Shown: positions 1-7,626 of the stretch, piece after piece
Numbering within the stretch: position 1 is the first letter of the stretch
Layout: each line of letters starts with the position of its first letter
Assembly (NCBI RefSeq): GCF_003946165.1
Contig: NZ_RHOI01000020.1
Span: 1 to 48,953, forward strand
Length of the DNA stretch: 48,953 nt
Reading direction: 5' to 3'
Source: Lacticaseibacillus baoqingensis
Lineage (GTDB): Bacteria > Bacillota > Bacilli > Lactobacillales > Lactobacillaceae
Notes under the pieces: generated by a model
Told to the model about the DNA's origin: nothing
Database searches by the model: none
Seen by the model: only the letters and a program-made list of their open reading frames with translations
Made by a program: the position numbers and the translations under genes

Positions 1-95
1 TGTTTAATTCTTTTCATTTAAGAAAAGCCCTATCACATTTACGAAACTTTGTTCAGTTTTCAAAGGACTACCTTGTCCGTTAAGACAACTTTGTA
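1..95 (-). promoter_or_regulatory. 5' leader of an rRNA operon (16S gene lies off the left edge)
   Basis: Read on the minus strand, the sequence downstream of the promoter at 96-124 has the look of a Firmicutes pre-rRNA leader. It carries a boxA-like antitermination motif, GTCCTTTGAAAAC, at 56-68, followed by CTGAACAAAG, a string typical of rRNA leaders and spacers in this group. A small hairpin (CTTTTC/GAAAAG, 10-27) follows. No 16S sequence is inside the window, so the operon identity is inferred from the leader and the strong tandem promoters. Confidence 0.72.
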
Positions 96-124
96 AGTAT
101 ATCTTATTGAGACAATGTTGTCAA
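96..124 (-). promoter_or_regulatory. rRNA operon promoter P2 (sigma-A)
   Basis: The minus strand has a perfect -35 box, TTGACA (119-124), a 17-base spacer and the -10 box TATACT (96-101). It lies immediately upstream of the boxA-like rRNA leader, so it is the proximal promoter of the pair. Confidence 0.85.
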
Positions 125-134
125 CAACTTTCTT

Positions 135-165
135 GAAAGATTATTCATTGAATGAATAATCTTTC
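135..165. repeat. 15-bp perfect palindrome between rRNA promoters P1 and P2
   Basis: GAAAGATTATTCATT (135-149) and its exact complement (151-165) flank a single base. The element is A+T-rich and starts about 10 bases upstream of the P2 -35 box. No U-run follows it on either strand, so it is not an ordinary terminator. It could be a regulator site, a DNA cruciform or an RNA hairpin in P1 transcripts. A second weaker hairpin (GAGCGA/TCGCTC, 180-198) lies between it and P1. Confidence 0.85.
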
Positions 166-211
166 ATCTGCTGTTCGCTGAGCGACTTAGCATCGCTCGA
201 CAACAATAGCT

Positions 212-240
212 ATCATACCAGCGAGAAAAGGCCTCGTCAA
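212..240 (-). promoter_or_regulatory. rRNA operon promoter P1 (sigma-A)
   Basis: On the minus strand TTGACG (235-240), a 17-base spacer and TATGAT (212-217) form a strong promoter about 116 bases upstream of P2. Tandem P1/P2 promoters are usual for rRNA operons. Confidence 0.78.
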
Positions 241-262
241 CAAGAATTTGCAAAAAATCCGG

Positions 263-316
263 CAAAAAAAATAAGCCGAACATCTGCCGCAATATGCGAC
301 TATTTATTCGGCCTAT
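263..316 (-). terminator. Intrinsic terminator of perR
   Basis: A 10-bp stem with one G-U pair (ATAAGCCGAA 271-280 with TTCGGCCTAT 307-316) encloses a smaller CGCA/TGCG hairpin. On the minus strand it is followed by a U-run (264-270). It separates perR from the rRNA promoters just downstream. Confidence 0.85.
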
Positions 317-340
317 CCGATAGTTTTTCTCTGGCATTAG

Positions 341-787
341 CTAATTATTCGCCTGTTTTAATTTCTGCTGACACTCTGGGCATAGCCCGTAAACTTCCAG
401 ATGATGCCCCGTTACCTGAAAACCAGTTTTAGCGGCAGCGACCGCTTCCACATTGGTTAATTGATCATAGTGAAAATCAACGATCTTGCCACAATTTGAG
501 CAGACTGCATGGTAATGCGGCGATAAGGCAAAATCAAAATGGGTCGCGGTATCCGCAACACTCATTTCTTCGATCAACCCCAAATCGGCCAACAACCTTA
601 AATTATTATATACCGTCGCCACACTCATATGTGGGAACTGTGGCGCCAACGCTGCATGGATCATTTCAGCAGTGGGGTGCGCGGTACTGGCGATCATATA
701 CTGAATGATCGCCGTACGCTGTGGCGTGACGCGGATCCCCTCAGCTTTGAGCCGCTTTAGCGTCTCCGTATAAACACTCGTTTGCAT
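341..787 (-). CDS. perR: Fur-family peroxide-responsive repressor PerR
   Basis: Cytoplasmic metal-dependent repressor of the Fur/PerR family, here about 148 residues, the usual family length. An N-terminal winged helix (RVTPQRTAIIQYM, then SVATVYNNLRLL as recognition helix) is followed by a dimerisation domain with two CxxC zinc sites (CSNCGK and CPEC). The histidine-rich HFDFALSPHYH segment matches the regulatory metal site. PerR senses peroxide by metal-catalysed histidine oxidation and represses oxidative-stress genes. The paralogues Fur and Zur share this fold, and PerR is preferred on overall similarity. The ATG at 787 is chosen because GTAGGTG precedes it at good spacing; the in-frame GTG at 796 lies inside that ribosome binding site. 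I found no convincing PerR box in the 110 bases upstream. The gene is monocistronic. Confidence 0.88.
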   Translation of the reverse strand: MQTSVYTETLKRLKAEGIRVTPQRTAIIQYMIASTAHPTAEMIHAALAPQFPHMSVATVYNNLRLLADLGLIEEMSVADTATHFDFALSPHYHAVCSNCGKIVDFHYDQLTNVEAVAAAKTGFQVTGHHLEVYGLCPECQQKLKQANN

Positions 788-897
788 GTGCGTCACCTAC
801 TTTCTATCAATTGCACACAACTGTCAACGCAAGCTTAACGCCTTTTTCTATTAAGTACAACTAAAACTCACCCTGACTTGACGCTGACAAATACAAA

Positions 898-943
898 CAC
901 CTCTGCCACCTGTCCAATTCATGCAAGACAGGTGGCAGAGGTG
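898..943 (-). terminator. Terminator of ltaS
   Basis: A perfect 17-bp inverted repeat (898-914 with 927-943, 12-base loop) lies 30 bases after the ltaS stop. The minus-strand side runs into a T-rich stretch (TTTGTATTTG). The stem is unusually long and the U-run is interrupted. The plus-strand side has no T-run, so it is unlikely to work for that strand. Confidence 0.8.
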
Positions 944-972
944 CGCCGTGACTAACTACCTGATCAAGGTAC

Positions 973-3063
973 TCATTTAGCCGAACTGCTGGTGCTGGCA
1001 GCCGCATTAGTTTGCAGCTCTGGGGCATCCGTTTGGTACGGGATCGACTTATTCTGGTTCTGATACAAAACAGAAGTCTGCTCTTTTTGACTCTTCTTCA
1101 GCTTCGTTAAAGCTTTCTTCTTATTATAGGAGAAACTGCTTTTATCGACCTTCATAAATCCATTCGGGGTGTAGAAACGCAAAAGATCTTCGTTCATCAC
1201 CCGATCAGACAACGACAACTCAGTCGTGACTTGATTCGTTGCTTTATCGATAATGGCCTTTTGCGCTGCCGACAATTGCTTGATCACCTTACCAGTACCG
1301 GTGTCGTAATAGGTACTGCCGACCTTGGTAAATTGCGGCGTGACAAAGTCGCCATTTCGAAACGCAACGGTTTGACTATGCTGCGGGCTCAGCAGATCCG
1401 TCCCAAATTGCACATAACCTGAATGCTTCACCCCTAATAGATTCAATAAGGTCGGCAAAACATCGATCTCCCCACCATAGGTATGGTTGATCCCGCCTTT
1501 TAAGCCATCCATATGAATCATCAACGGGACGCGTTGAAACTGTGCATTATCATAATTGTTAAAGGTCTTCTTCCCTAGCAGCTTCGCAACCGCCTTTTTA
1601 TGGTTAGCAGAGATCCCGTAATGATCGCCGTAAAAAACGACCATACTCTTCTTGTCTAATCCAGATTGCTTCAGCCAAGTCATGAATTCACCGATCGATT
1701 GATCAAGGTAGCGCGCAGTTTGCACGTACCCATCGACGGTATCATCCCCGGTGTCGGTTTTTTCGATCGTTTGGTTTTGCTTATCTAAGGTATACGGATA
1801 GTGATTCGTCACCGTGATCAGCTTCGCGTAAAAAGGCTGGGGCAGTTGTTCGATGTACTGGGCAGAGTCTTTCAAAAAGATCTTGTCTTTCAACCCGTAC
1901 CCAACATTATAGTCTTTGCCTGAGGAAAAATAGTTTTTCGTGAACCAATAATCATAACCCCAGGACTTATACGTGTTGTCACGATTCCAAAAGCTTGGCA
2001 CATCCCCATGAAAAGCAGCAGTCGTATAACCATTTTGATCCAAGATCGCCGGCGCCGCTTGGAAGGTATTCGTCGTCCCGTCAGACACCATCGCCGAACC
2101 TTCTGGCAGGCCAAACAGCGAATTTTCCAGCATCATTTCGGCATCGGCAGTTTTGCCTTGGCCGACTTGATTAAAGAAGTTGTCAAAACTCAAGGTATCA
2201 TTTTGATGATACAACTTGTTCAGATTCGGCGTCACTTCTTGACCCTTCCACTTGTAATCGATCAAAAACTGCTGGAACGATTCCAAATGAATGATGAAAA
2301 CATTCTTGCCTTTGGCGACCCCGGCATATTCAGCATTTGGGGTGGCCGGATTTTTCTTCAAATAATCCAAGACAGAATTAATATCACTTGCTTTGGCATT
2401 CGCCTTAGTCGCACTAGTCTGCGCAGTCTTAACGCCATCAACGACCGTATAGGCATTCAAGCCAAGATACTTCACGATATAGTTGTTATCAAACGTCCGC
2501 GTCAACAAACCGGAACGATCAGAATACGCCATGCTCAAGTTAGCCCCAAACAGCATCACAGCCAACACGGAGACGCCGATCGCAAAGCGCTTTTTGATCG
2601 GCCGAATATCGATGCGAATGAGGTGTGTGGCCAAGACAATGATCAAAAACGCCACATCCAAAAAGACCAGCCAATCACTGCCCCGCATGATCCCAAAAAC
2701 CCCTTTACTGAGGTTATTGGAAACCGCGCCGGAACCTTTGATCAACGCGAAGGTCAAAAAATCTGAAAACTCGCGATAATACAAGATGTTGGCAAACAGC
2801 CACACAGAAGTTAACGCATCGATGATCACCATCACAATGTAAGACTTCCGCCCGCTGAGATAAAGCGCGATCCCAAACAGCAGTAAGGTGGTCGGGATCG
2901 GATTCAGCACCAGCAGCATTTGTTGCATGCTGCCTTTGACCCCAAGGTTAAATTTGTTGGAATACGCCCAATACGTTTTCGCCCAAAACAAGGCGATGGC
3001 AAGGACAAAAAATCCGAGTCGAGAATTAAAAAATGCCCGAATTTTGCTGCCGAGATGTCTCAT
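973..3063 (-). CDS. ltaS: Lipoteichoic acid synthase (polyglycerolphosphate polymerase)
   Basis: Membrane enzyme that polymerises glycerol phosphate from phosphatidylglycerol onto a glycolipid anchor to make lipoteichoic acid. The first ~180 residues hold five likely membrane segments, followed by a linker and an extracellular sulfatase-like domain. Visible active-site features are the metal ligand in HLES (E261), the nucleophile threonine in GQGKTADAE (T305) and FYGDHYG (D480, H481). The small residues before residue ~181 (NLSMAYS) resemble the signal-peptidase cleavage site known in LtaS; that is inference. The 696-residue length fits the family. The C-terminal ~60 residues are Lys/Gln/Ser-rich and look disordered. 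GGAGG precedes the ATG. It lies downstream of the lafAB genes but has its own promoter. Confidence 0.95.
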   Translation of the reverse strand: MRHLGSKIRAFFNSRLGFFVLAIALFWAKTYWAYSNKFNLGVKGSMQQMLLVLNPIPTTLLLFGIALYLSGRKSYIVMVIIDALTSVWLFANILYYREFSDFLTFALIKGSGAVSNNLSKGVFGIMRGSDWLVFLDVAFLIIVLATHLIRIDIRPIKKRFAIGVSVLAVMLFGANLSMAYSDRSGLLTRTFDNNYIVKYLGLNAYTVVDGVKTAQTSATKANAKASDINSVLDYLKKNPATPNAEYAGVAKGKNVFIIHLESFQQFLIDYKWKGQEVTPNLNKLYHQNDTLSFDNFFNQVGQGKTADAEMMLENSLFGLPEGSAMVSDGTTNTFQAAPAILDQNGYTTAAFHGDVPSFWNRDNTYKSWGYDYWFTKNYFSSGKDYNVGYGLKDKIFLKDSAQYIEQLPQPFYAKLITVTNHYPYTLDKQNQTIEKTDTGDDTVDGYVQTARYLDQSIGEFMTWLKQSGLDKKSMVVFYGDHYGISANHKKAVAKLLGKKTFNNYDNAQFQRVPLMIHMDGLKGGINHTYGGEIDVLPTLLNLLGVKHSGYVQFGTDLLSPQHSQTVAFRNGDFVTPQFTKVGSTYYDTGTGKVIKQLSAAQKAIIDKATNQVTTELSLSDRVMNEDLLRFYTPNGFMKVDKSSFSYNKKKALTKLKKSQKEQTSVLYQNQNKSIPYQTDAPELQTNAAASTSSSAK

Positions 3064-3100
3064 CGTGATCCTCCAGATGGTTAGTTTTCATGAATAAGTC

Positions 3101-3109
3101 ATTATATCA
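3101..3109 (-). promoter_or_regulatory. Extended -10 promoter for ltaS
   Basis: The minus strand reads TGATATAAT, a perfect -10 box (3101-3106) with an extended TGn element. No good -35 box is visible. It lies 38 bases upstream of the ltaS start and after the terminator at 3201-3231, so ltaS can be transcribed apart from lafA-lafB. Confidence 0.7.
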
Positions 3110-3200
3110 CAACCGCTAGTCTACACATTCGCTAAGGAAAACTCAATTTATCCCTCGCTTCACGCGCCGCTTTTAACGACATCTTAAGGTTGTCAGGCAC

Positions 3201-3231
3201 AAAAAAAGCCGCCCAAGTTGCCTTGGCCGAC
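3201..3231 (-). terminator. Terminator of the lafA-lafB operon
   Basis: The minus strand forms a 10-pair stem with one G-G mismatch (GTCGGCCAAG with CTTGGGCGGC) followed by seven Ts (3201-3207). It lies 15 bases after the ykuJ stop. Confidence 0.85.
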
Positions 3232-3245
3232 CACGATCCCGCTGA

Positions 3246-3479
3246 CTAGTCCCCCAGGAGATCGTAAATCTCCATCGCCACTAGATCGATATCATCAAAA
3301 TCAAACTTTTGGTGATGATCCATTTCTTCGAGGGTATAGGTTTCAGTCTTTGGGTCATATTCAACCAGACCCTTTTCGGTTCCGTCTTTTTCGAAACGCC
3401 GCGTTTGAACCTCGCCATCGGTTGCTTCTTGCATCGCCTCTAAGCGCTTGATAATCGCAACTAACTGTGAGCTCTTCAT
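3246..3479 (-). CDS. ykuJ: YkuJ-family (DUF1797) small protein
   Basis: A 77-residue cytoplasmic protein matching the YkuJ family of Firmicutes in length and pattern: MKSSQLVAIIKRLEAMQE at the start, then FEKDG, TETYTLEE and a closing FDDIDLVAMEIYDLL. The family has a known fold but no established function. The ATG at 3479 is chosen because AGGAAGGGGG precedes it; a longer reading from a TTG at 3560 would overlap the upstream gene and has no family match. It is the last gene before the terminator of the lafA operon. Whether it takes part in glycolipid synthesis is unknown. Confidence 0.85.
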   Translation of the reverse strand: MKSSQLVAIIKRLEAMQEATDGEVQTRRFEKDGTEKGLVEYDPKTETYTLEEMDHHQKFDFDDIDLVAMEIYDLLGD

Positions 3480-3556
3480 ACCAACGGCCCCCTTCCTGTA
3501 CTTCTGTGATAGCGTACCATAAAATGGCGCCTTGTGACTATGAAAATCCCTGAAAC

Positions 3557-4591
3557 TCAAAGATTTTTAGCCTGTTGGGAATGATCGAGCCGCTTGACTG
3601 GGACTGCTAGTGCGATGATCCCAAAAGCGATGCCGAGGTAATACGTCAACAGCCGCCATAAAAGCATCGCCAAAACCAGCTGTGATGGCGTCGCCACAAA
3701 GCTGGCAAACAGCGTCTTAAAGCTCAATTCGGCGCCGCCAGTGCCGCCTGGGATCGGGAACAGCGAAACGATCATGACGATCATGACATGTGATACCATC
3801 ACCGTGACCAGATCTACGCGGCCTAAGCCAAAACTCAACAACACAAAATACGGCACCGAGTAATACAACAACAACTGGATCAGCGTTAGTCCCGCTGCCC
3901 GCAACACCTTGAACTTTTCTTGTTTGAGATGCAGGCTTTCGGCGTAAAAGGTATCGATCTTGGCATCCATATGTTCTTGCCAGCGCAACAGCCGCTCGTG
4001 GCCAATGAACCAGCCGCACACGCGCACGGCAATGCCGACGAGCCGCTTGGTAAAGCGATACTGGTACATGACCAGCAACAACCCAATAATGACCACCACA
4101 TGGATCACCAAGCCAAACACGATCAGCCATGCCAATGCCCCAAAATGCGTCGCCACCCGATTAAAGCCGATCAAGATCGTCAACACGAAGTTGATCAAAA
4201 CCATGAACTGGTAAACCACAAACTTCATCAATAAGACAGAACTGGCCCGGCCGCCTTCGACCCCGGCTTGCATCAAAGCCACCAATTGTGCCGGCTGGCC
4301 GCCAGAAGCAAAGGGGGTGATATTGTTGAACAGCTGCTCCACTAAGGGGACGCGCAGTGCCGCCTTAAAATTCAGATGCTCGCCATCGTGTTGAACGAAG
4401 ATCTTCACCACGAAGCTTTCCACGATCCACGAACTGACCATGACTAAAAACGCGACCACCAGCCATTGCAGCTGCATATGATTGAGCGTATGCCACACTT
4501 GGTGAAAATCCAAATGCCGCATTTCGACTCCGAAAATAGCCACGCCGATCAAGATCATGACGATCATAGCAATGCGATTGTTTTTACTCAT
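3557..4591 (-). CDS. UPF0104 / lysylphosphatidylglycerol-synthase-type integral membrane protein
   Basis: A 344-residue protein with about eight membrane segments and the family signature around NNITPFASGGQPAQ and FPIPGGTGGAELSF. This corresponds to the flippase-like membrane half of MprF-type proteins without the catalytic aminoacyl domain. Its start overlaps the lafB stop by 8 bases with only a weak ribosome binding site, so translation is probably coupled. In Listeria and other Firmicutes a similar membrane gene accompanies the lafA/lafB glycosyltransferases. A role in moving or handling glycolipid precursors is plausible inference, not shown. Confidence 0.85.
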   Translation of the reverse strand: MSKNNRIAMIVMILIGVAIFGVEMRHLDFHQVWHTLNHMQLQWLVVAFLVMVSSWIVESFVVKIFVQHDGEHLNFKAALRVPLVEQLFNNITPFASGGQPAQLVALMQAGVEGGRASSVLLMKFVVYQFMVLINFVLTILIGFNRVATHFGALAWLIVFGLVIHVVVIIGLLLVMYQYRFTKRLVGIAVRVCGWFIGHERLLRWQEHMDAKIDTFYAESLHLKQEKFKVLRAAGLTLIQLLLYYSVPYFVLLSFGLGRVDLVTVMVSHVMIVMIVSLFPIPGGTGGAELSFKTLFASFVATPSQLVLAMLLWRLLTYYLGIAFGIIALAVPVKRLDHSQQAKNL

Positions 4592-5618
4592 GTGTCTTCA
4601 CAAGCGCTGCTTGTTCACGATAAAACCGCTCCCAGACCCGCGCTAGGCGCTCCTCTGAATATTCTGCCGCCGCGTTTTGACTCTTTTGGGTATACTCGGC
4701 TTGCATGGCGGGTGAATCACGCAATTTCCGCAGCTGCACGTTCATGTCATGCCCGTCTTTGGCCATCATGGCATAAGGACGGATGATCGTATCATACAGC
4801 TGCAGATCACGGACCATCACTGGCGTTTGAGTGGAAAAAGCTTCTAGTACTGCCATTGGGAAGAGTTCTTCAAATGATGGCAACAAAAAAACATCCGCAA
4901 TGTTATAGTAATCCACCATCTCCTCACGCGGCACGATCCCGGTGAACGTCAGATTCTCTGGCGCGTTGGCTACAGCCGACTTCAAATGATCGTATCCATT
5001 AGTGATCATCCCAAAAGAAAAACCGCCAGCCCAAATGAAGCGCATGTCGGGATTGCGCTTGGCCAAGGCAATAAAGTCATCGACGCCTTTGCGATCTTGG
5101 ACTTGGCCAGCGCCAAACACGACAAACGCTGACGCTTTCACCCCATATTTTTGCCGCAGGATCTGCTTATTTGTCGGCGTTTCGGGATAAAAGGTTTCAC
5201 GCGAGACAAAGTTTGGAATGTAGATGACCTTCTTGGGATCGATGCCATAAGCAGCCAAACGCGGAATAAAGTTTGGATTGACCACCACTAAGATATCCAT
5301 CCGCTTGTAAAATGCCACCACGTACTTGTCCAAGGTCCACCGCGCTACGCCTGGCAGACGCAGGCTTTGATCTAACGTATCAGGCAAAAAGTGCACATAA
5401 CCGATCTTGCGGCCGCGCCGTTTGGAAAATGTCGACGCGAAAAAAGCCGGGTCAATGGTGTGATAATGACTCACCAGACTAGGCGTATAATCGTTGATGC
5501 TGATCTTGAATTCTTCTGGAAAATATCGCTTCAATAAATCTAACAGTTCGGTATAGACGGCACCGACCCCTTGGCCGGCCACTTTATCTGCAGAACTGAA
5601 CATGTGGATGTCGATCAT
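4584..5618 (-). CDS. lafB: GT4 glycosyltransferase, second sugar of the LTA glycolipid anchor
   Basis: A 344-residue GT-B fold glycosyltransferase. The N-terminal acceptor domain begins MIDIHMFSSADKVAGQG. The C-terminal donor domain has VFGAGQVQDRKG and an E-x7-E motif in SFEELFPMAVLEAF. Gene order and the unusual N-terminus match LafB of Listeria and BgsA-like enzymes, which add the second hexose to monoglucosyl-diacylglycerol at the inner membrane face. Which sugar is transferred cannot be read from the sequence. It starts two bases after the lafA stop, with GAAGGGG in front. Other processive glycolipid synthases are the alternative. Confidence 0.82.
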   Translation of the reverse strand: MIDIHMFSSADKVAGQGVGAVYTELLDLLKRYFPEEFKISINDYTPSLVSHYHTIDPAFFASTFSKRRGRKIGYVHFLPDTLDQSLRLPGVARWTLDKYVVAFYKRMDILVVVNPNFIPRLAAYGIDPKKVIYIPNFVSRETFYPETPTNKQILRQKYGVKASAFVVFGAGQVQDRKGVDDFIALAKRNPDMRFIWAGGFSFGMITNGYDHLKSAVANAPENLTFTGIVPREEMVDYYNIADVFLLPSFEELFPMAVLEAFSTQTPVMVRDLQLYDTIIRPYAMMAKDGHDMNVQLRKLRDSPAMQAEYTQKSQNAAAEYSEERLARVWERFYREQAALVKTHE

Positions 5619-5620
5619 CG

Positions 5621-6817
5621 CTACCCCTTCGCCTCAAACCGCGGCGAATCCTCTTCTTCTGTGGCGGCATCATCTGGTGCATACCGGCTGACTGCTTGCT
5701 GGTAAAAAGCCAAGACATCATCACCAAACTGGTCTGCCGAAATGGCGGTCAATTTGGCTGCCAATGGCGCTGGGTCGTCAAAGGCTTGTGGATGGGCTAA
5801 ATATTGCAAGACTTGATTGACCATTTCCGCATCAGTGGAAAACGTGGTGCCGATCGCAGGATCATCCAGCAGCGACTGGGTATATTCGCCAGCACAAGCC
5901 ACCACTTTGCGCCCGGCTGCCATCGCTTCAATATAAGTTAACCCTTGTGACTCTGAGTCACTGGCGGAAACAAACACATCCGCAGCCCGATAATAATCAG
6001 CGACGGCGTCATGATCCACTTCCCCGATGAAGCGCACATGCTCGCCTAAGCCTAATTGCTCAGCTTGGGCTTCTAAGTCGGCTTTGGCAGGCCCATCGCC
6101 AACGACCAAAAGCACCGCATCCGGCTGTTGGGCCAAAATCGCCGGCATCGCACCTACGACGCGATCGATCCGCTTTTCGTAAGCGACACGACTCAATGAC
6201 AACAACACCGGCACGTCGCTCAGCCCTAGATCAGCACGCAAGTTTTCGTTTTGCGCCCGCTTGAATTGCGTTAAATCAACGCCTGTAGGAATGATCGCCA
6301 TTGGTGTTTTGATGCCATAGCCTAAAAGCGAGTCCGCCGTCCGTTCAGAAGGGGCAATCACCCCAGAAACATGGTATAAGTATGCGCGCATAAATTGACG
6401 CACATGATACGGCCGCAATAAGTGGCCATTCATCACATAGTGTAAGTAATCCTCGTACATCGTATGATATGTGTGCACCGTCGGGATCTTCAATTGCCGC
6501 GCCACGAACTTGCCAATATAGCCCATGGAGAATTCAGTTTGCGTATGGACGATATCCAGTTTCAATTCTTTGGCCACCGCATAGGCGTGAAACAACCCGC
6601 GCACCGCAATGCGGCGATCCGTAAACGACACAAAAGGCACACTGGTAAACCGAAACACATTCGGCTCGACTGCTGATTCCGGCAAGTGCGGATCGGTCGT
6701 CGTAAAGATATACACGGTGTGGCCTTTGCGTTCCAGATCCTCTTTCAGCGTCTTAATGGACGTCGCCACACCTGAGACCTGCGGAAAATACGTATCCGTA
6801 AAAATGCCGATATTCAT
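5621..6817 (-). CDS. lafA: GT4 1,2-diacylglycerol 3-glucosyltransferase (first sugar of the glycolipid anchor)
   Basis: A 398-residue GT4 enzyme. The N-terminus MNIGIFTDTYFPQVSGVATS is the hallmark of diacylglycerol glucosyltransferases of this group. The donor site has SRVAYEKRID and an E-x7-E motif (E289-E297 in ESQGLTYIE). It should transfer glucose from UDP-glucose to diacylglycerol at the cytoplasmic membrane, giving the first step of the LTA anchor and of membrane glycolipids. The last ~25 residues are acidic. GGAGGAAG precedes the ATG. It is the first gene of lafA-lafB-UPF0104-ykuJ, behind two candidate promoters, and is divergent from the gene at 7046. Confidence 0.86.
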   Translation of the reverse strand: MNIGIFTDTYFPQVSGVATSIKTLKEDLERKGHTVYIFTTTDPHLPESAVEPNVFRFTSVPFVSFTDRRIAVRGLFHAYAVAKELKLDIVHTQTEFSMGYIGKFVARQLKIPTVHTYHTMYEDYLHYVMNGHLLRPYHVRQFMRAYLYHVSGVIAPSERTADSLLGYGIKTPMAIIPTGVDLTQFKRAQNENLRADLGLSDVPVLLSLSRVAYEKRIDRVVGAMPAILAQQPDAVLLVVGDGPAKADLEAQAEQLGLGEHVRFIGEVDHDAVADYYRAADVFVSASDSESQGLTYIEAMAAGRKVVACAGEYTQSLLDDPAIGTTFSTDAEMVNQVLQYLAHPQAFDDPAPLAAKLTAISADQFGDDVLAFYQQAVSRYAPDDAATEEEDSPRFEAKG

Positions 6818-6853
6818 CAGACTTCCTCCAAACGCTGACAGACTTTTATCTAC

Positions 6854-6882
6854 AGTATAAAGACAAACGCCAGTCAGCGCAA
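6854..6882 (-). promoter_or_regulatory. Proximal promoter of lafA
   Basis: Minus strand TTGCGC (6877-6882), a 17-base spacer and TATACT (6854-6859), ending 36 bases before the lafA start. Confidence 0.72.
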
Positions 6883-6902
6883 AAATTCTCGCGTATGGGT
6901 CT

Positions 6903-6930
6903 ATTGTAACAGAAACATGACAGGCGCCAA
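6903..6930 (-). promoter_or_regulatory. Possible distal promoter of lafA
   Basis: Minus strand TTGGCG (6925-6930), a 16-base spacer and TACAAT (6903-6908), about 50 bases upstream of the proximal promoter. Confidence 0.5.
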
Positions 6931-7010
6931 TCCGGCATAAGTCCGACTTTTCTCCACTGGTAAATTATTCCTTAAACCTCTTTTTAGCGGTAAATAGTCC
7001 AGCACGGTCA

Positions 7011-7019
7011 TGGCATAAT
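7011..7019 (+). promoter_or_regulatory. Extended -10 promoter for the 166-residue membrane-anchored protein gene
   Basis: TGGCATAAT gives an extended -10 element 26 bases before the ATG at 7046. No clear -35 box is seen. The element is divergent from the lafA promoters. Confidence 0.5.
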
Positions 7020-7045
7020 TGAGACGCTGATGAAAGGAGCTGCCT

Positions 7046-7546
7046 ATGCAACGACGTAAAACCAGAACCAAAAAGAAGCAACGCTGGGGCCGCCGCCTGC
7101 TGCTTGCGATCATTGTGATCGCCGCTTTATGCGGCTTGGGAGTCGTCTTTTTCCCCCAGTTGAACAACACCTGGCGCAGCGCCAACGGTGGCAATGATAC
7201 GCCTGCGGATACGGCCGTCAAAACTGCCGTCGTCAAAGAATTGAACCAACAAAAAACAGGCAATGCCGCCACTGACAGTGTGATCGACGCGGCCGCTCAA
7301 GCGATCACCAATACCAAGATGGCCACGGTCATGGCCGCGGCCAAAGATCAAACCACCGCCGCGCAATTGCTCACCCAAGCGGGATTAAACAGCAGTGAAG
7401 CGCAACTGGTAACCAACACTTTGTTCAACACCAGTGCCTTTGACGGCGTACGGCAGGCACTGGCCCAAGGCAATTACGTTGACGCCTATCAGGCCGCCAA
7501 ACAACTCCGCAACAATGAGAATGTGGCCAGTTTACTCGGTCAGTAA
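7046..7546 (+). CDS. Membrane-anchored protein of unknown function
   Basis: I do not recognise this 166-residue protein. It opens with a very basic stretch (MQRRKTRTKKKQRWGRR), then one hydrophobic segment (about residues 18-36, LLLAIIVIAALCGLGVVFF), so an N-in/C-out anchor is likely. The rest is a soluble Ala/Gln/Asn/Thr-rich domain predicted to be mostly helical, ending ENVASLLGQ. No Cys, metal-binding or catalytic motif is visible outside the membrane. GAAAGGAGC at proper spacing supports the start, and a long terminator follows the stop. It is transcribed away from lafA and towards the fatty-acid operon, so a cell-envelope role is a guess from context only. Confidence 0.82.
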   Translation: MQRRKTRTKKKQRWGRRLLLAIIVIAALCGLGVVFFPQLNNTWRSANGGNDTPADTAVKTAVVKELNQQKTGNAATDSVIDAAAQAITNTKMATVMAAAKDQTTAAQLLTQAGLNSSEAQLVTNTLFNTSAFDGVRQALAQGNYVDAYQAAKQLRNNENVASLLGQ

Positions 7547-7571
7547 TTACCGATCAACTTTCGATAACCAC

Positions 7572-7618
7572 AAAAGCGTCTGGTGCACGACCACAAAAAT
7601 CGTGCACCAGACGCTTTT
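7572..7618. terminator. Bidirectional terminator between the membrane-protein gene and accA
   Basis: Perfect 19-bp arms (7572-7590 and 7600-7618) around a 9-base loop, with a T-run at either end. It serves the plus-strand gene ending at 7546 and the minus-strand fatty-acid operon ending at 7627. Confidence 0.93.
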
Positions 7619-7626
7619 TTTCAGGC

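Noticed and set aside
797-897. A PerR box or promoter for perR
   Set aside because: TTGACA is present on the minus strand, but no -10 box lies at a proper distance and no 7-1-7 inverted repeat matches the PerR consensus.
2008-2766. A 252-codon open frame on the plus strand inside ltaS
   Set aside because: It lies wholly antisense to a complete, well-conserved gene, has no ribosome binding site or promoter, and its product has low-complexity, Arg/His-rich composition typical of shadow frames.
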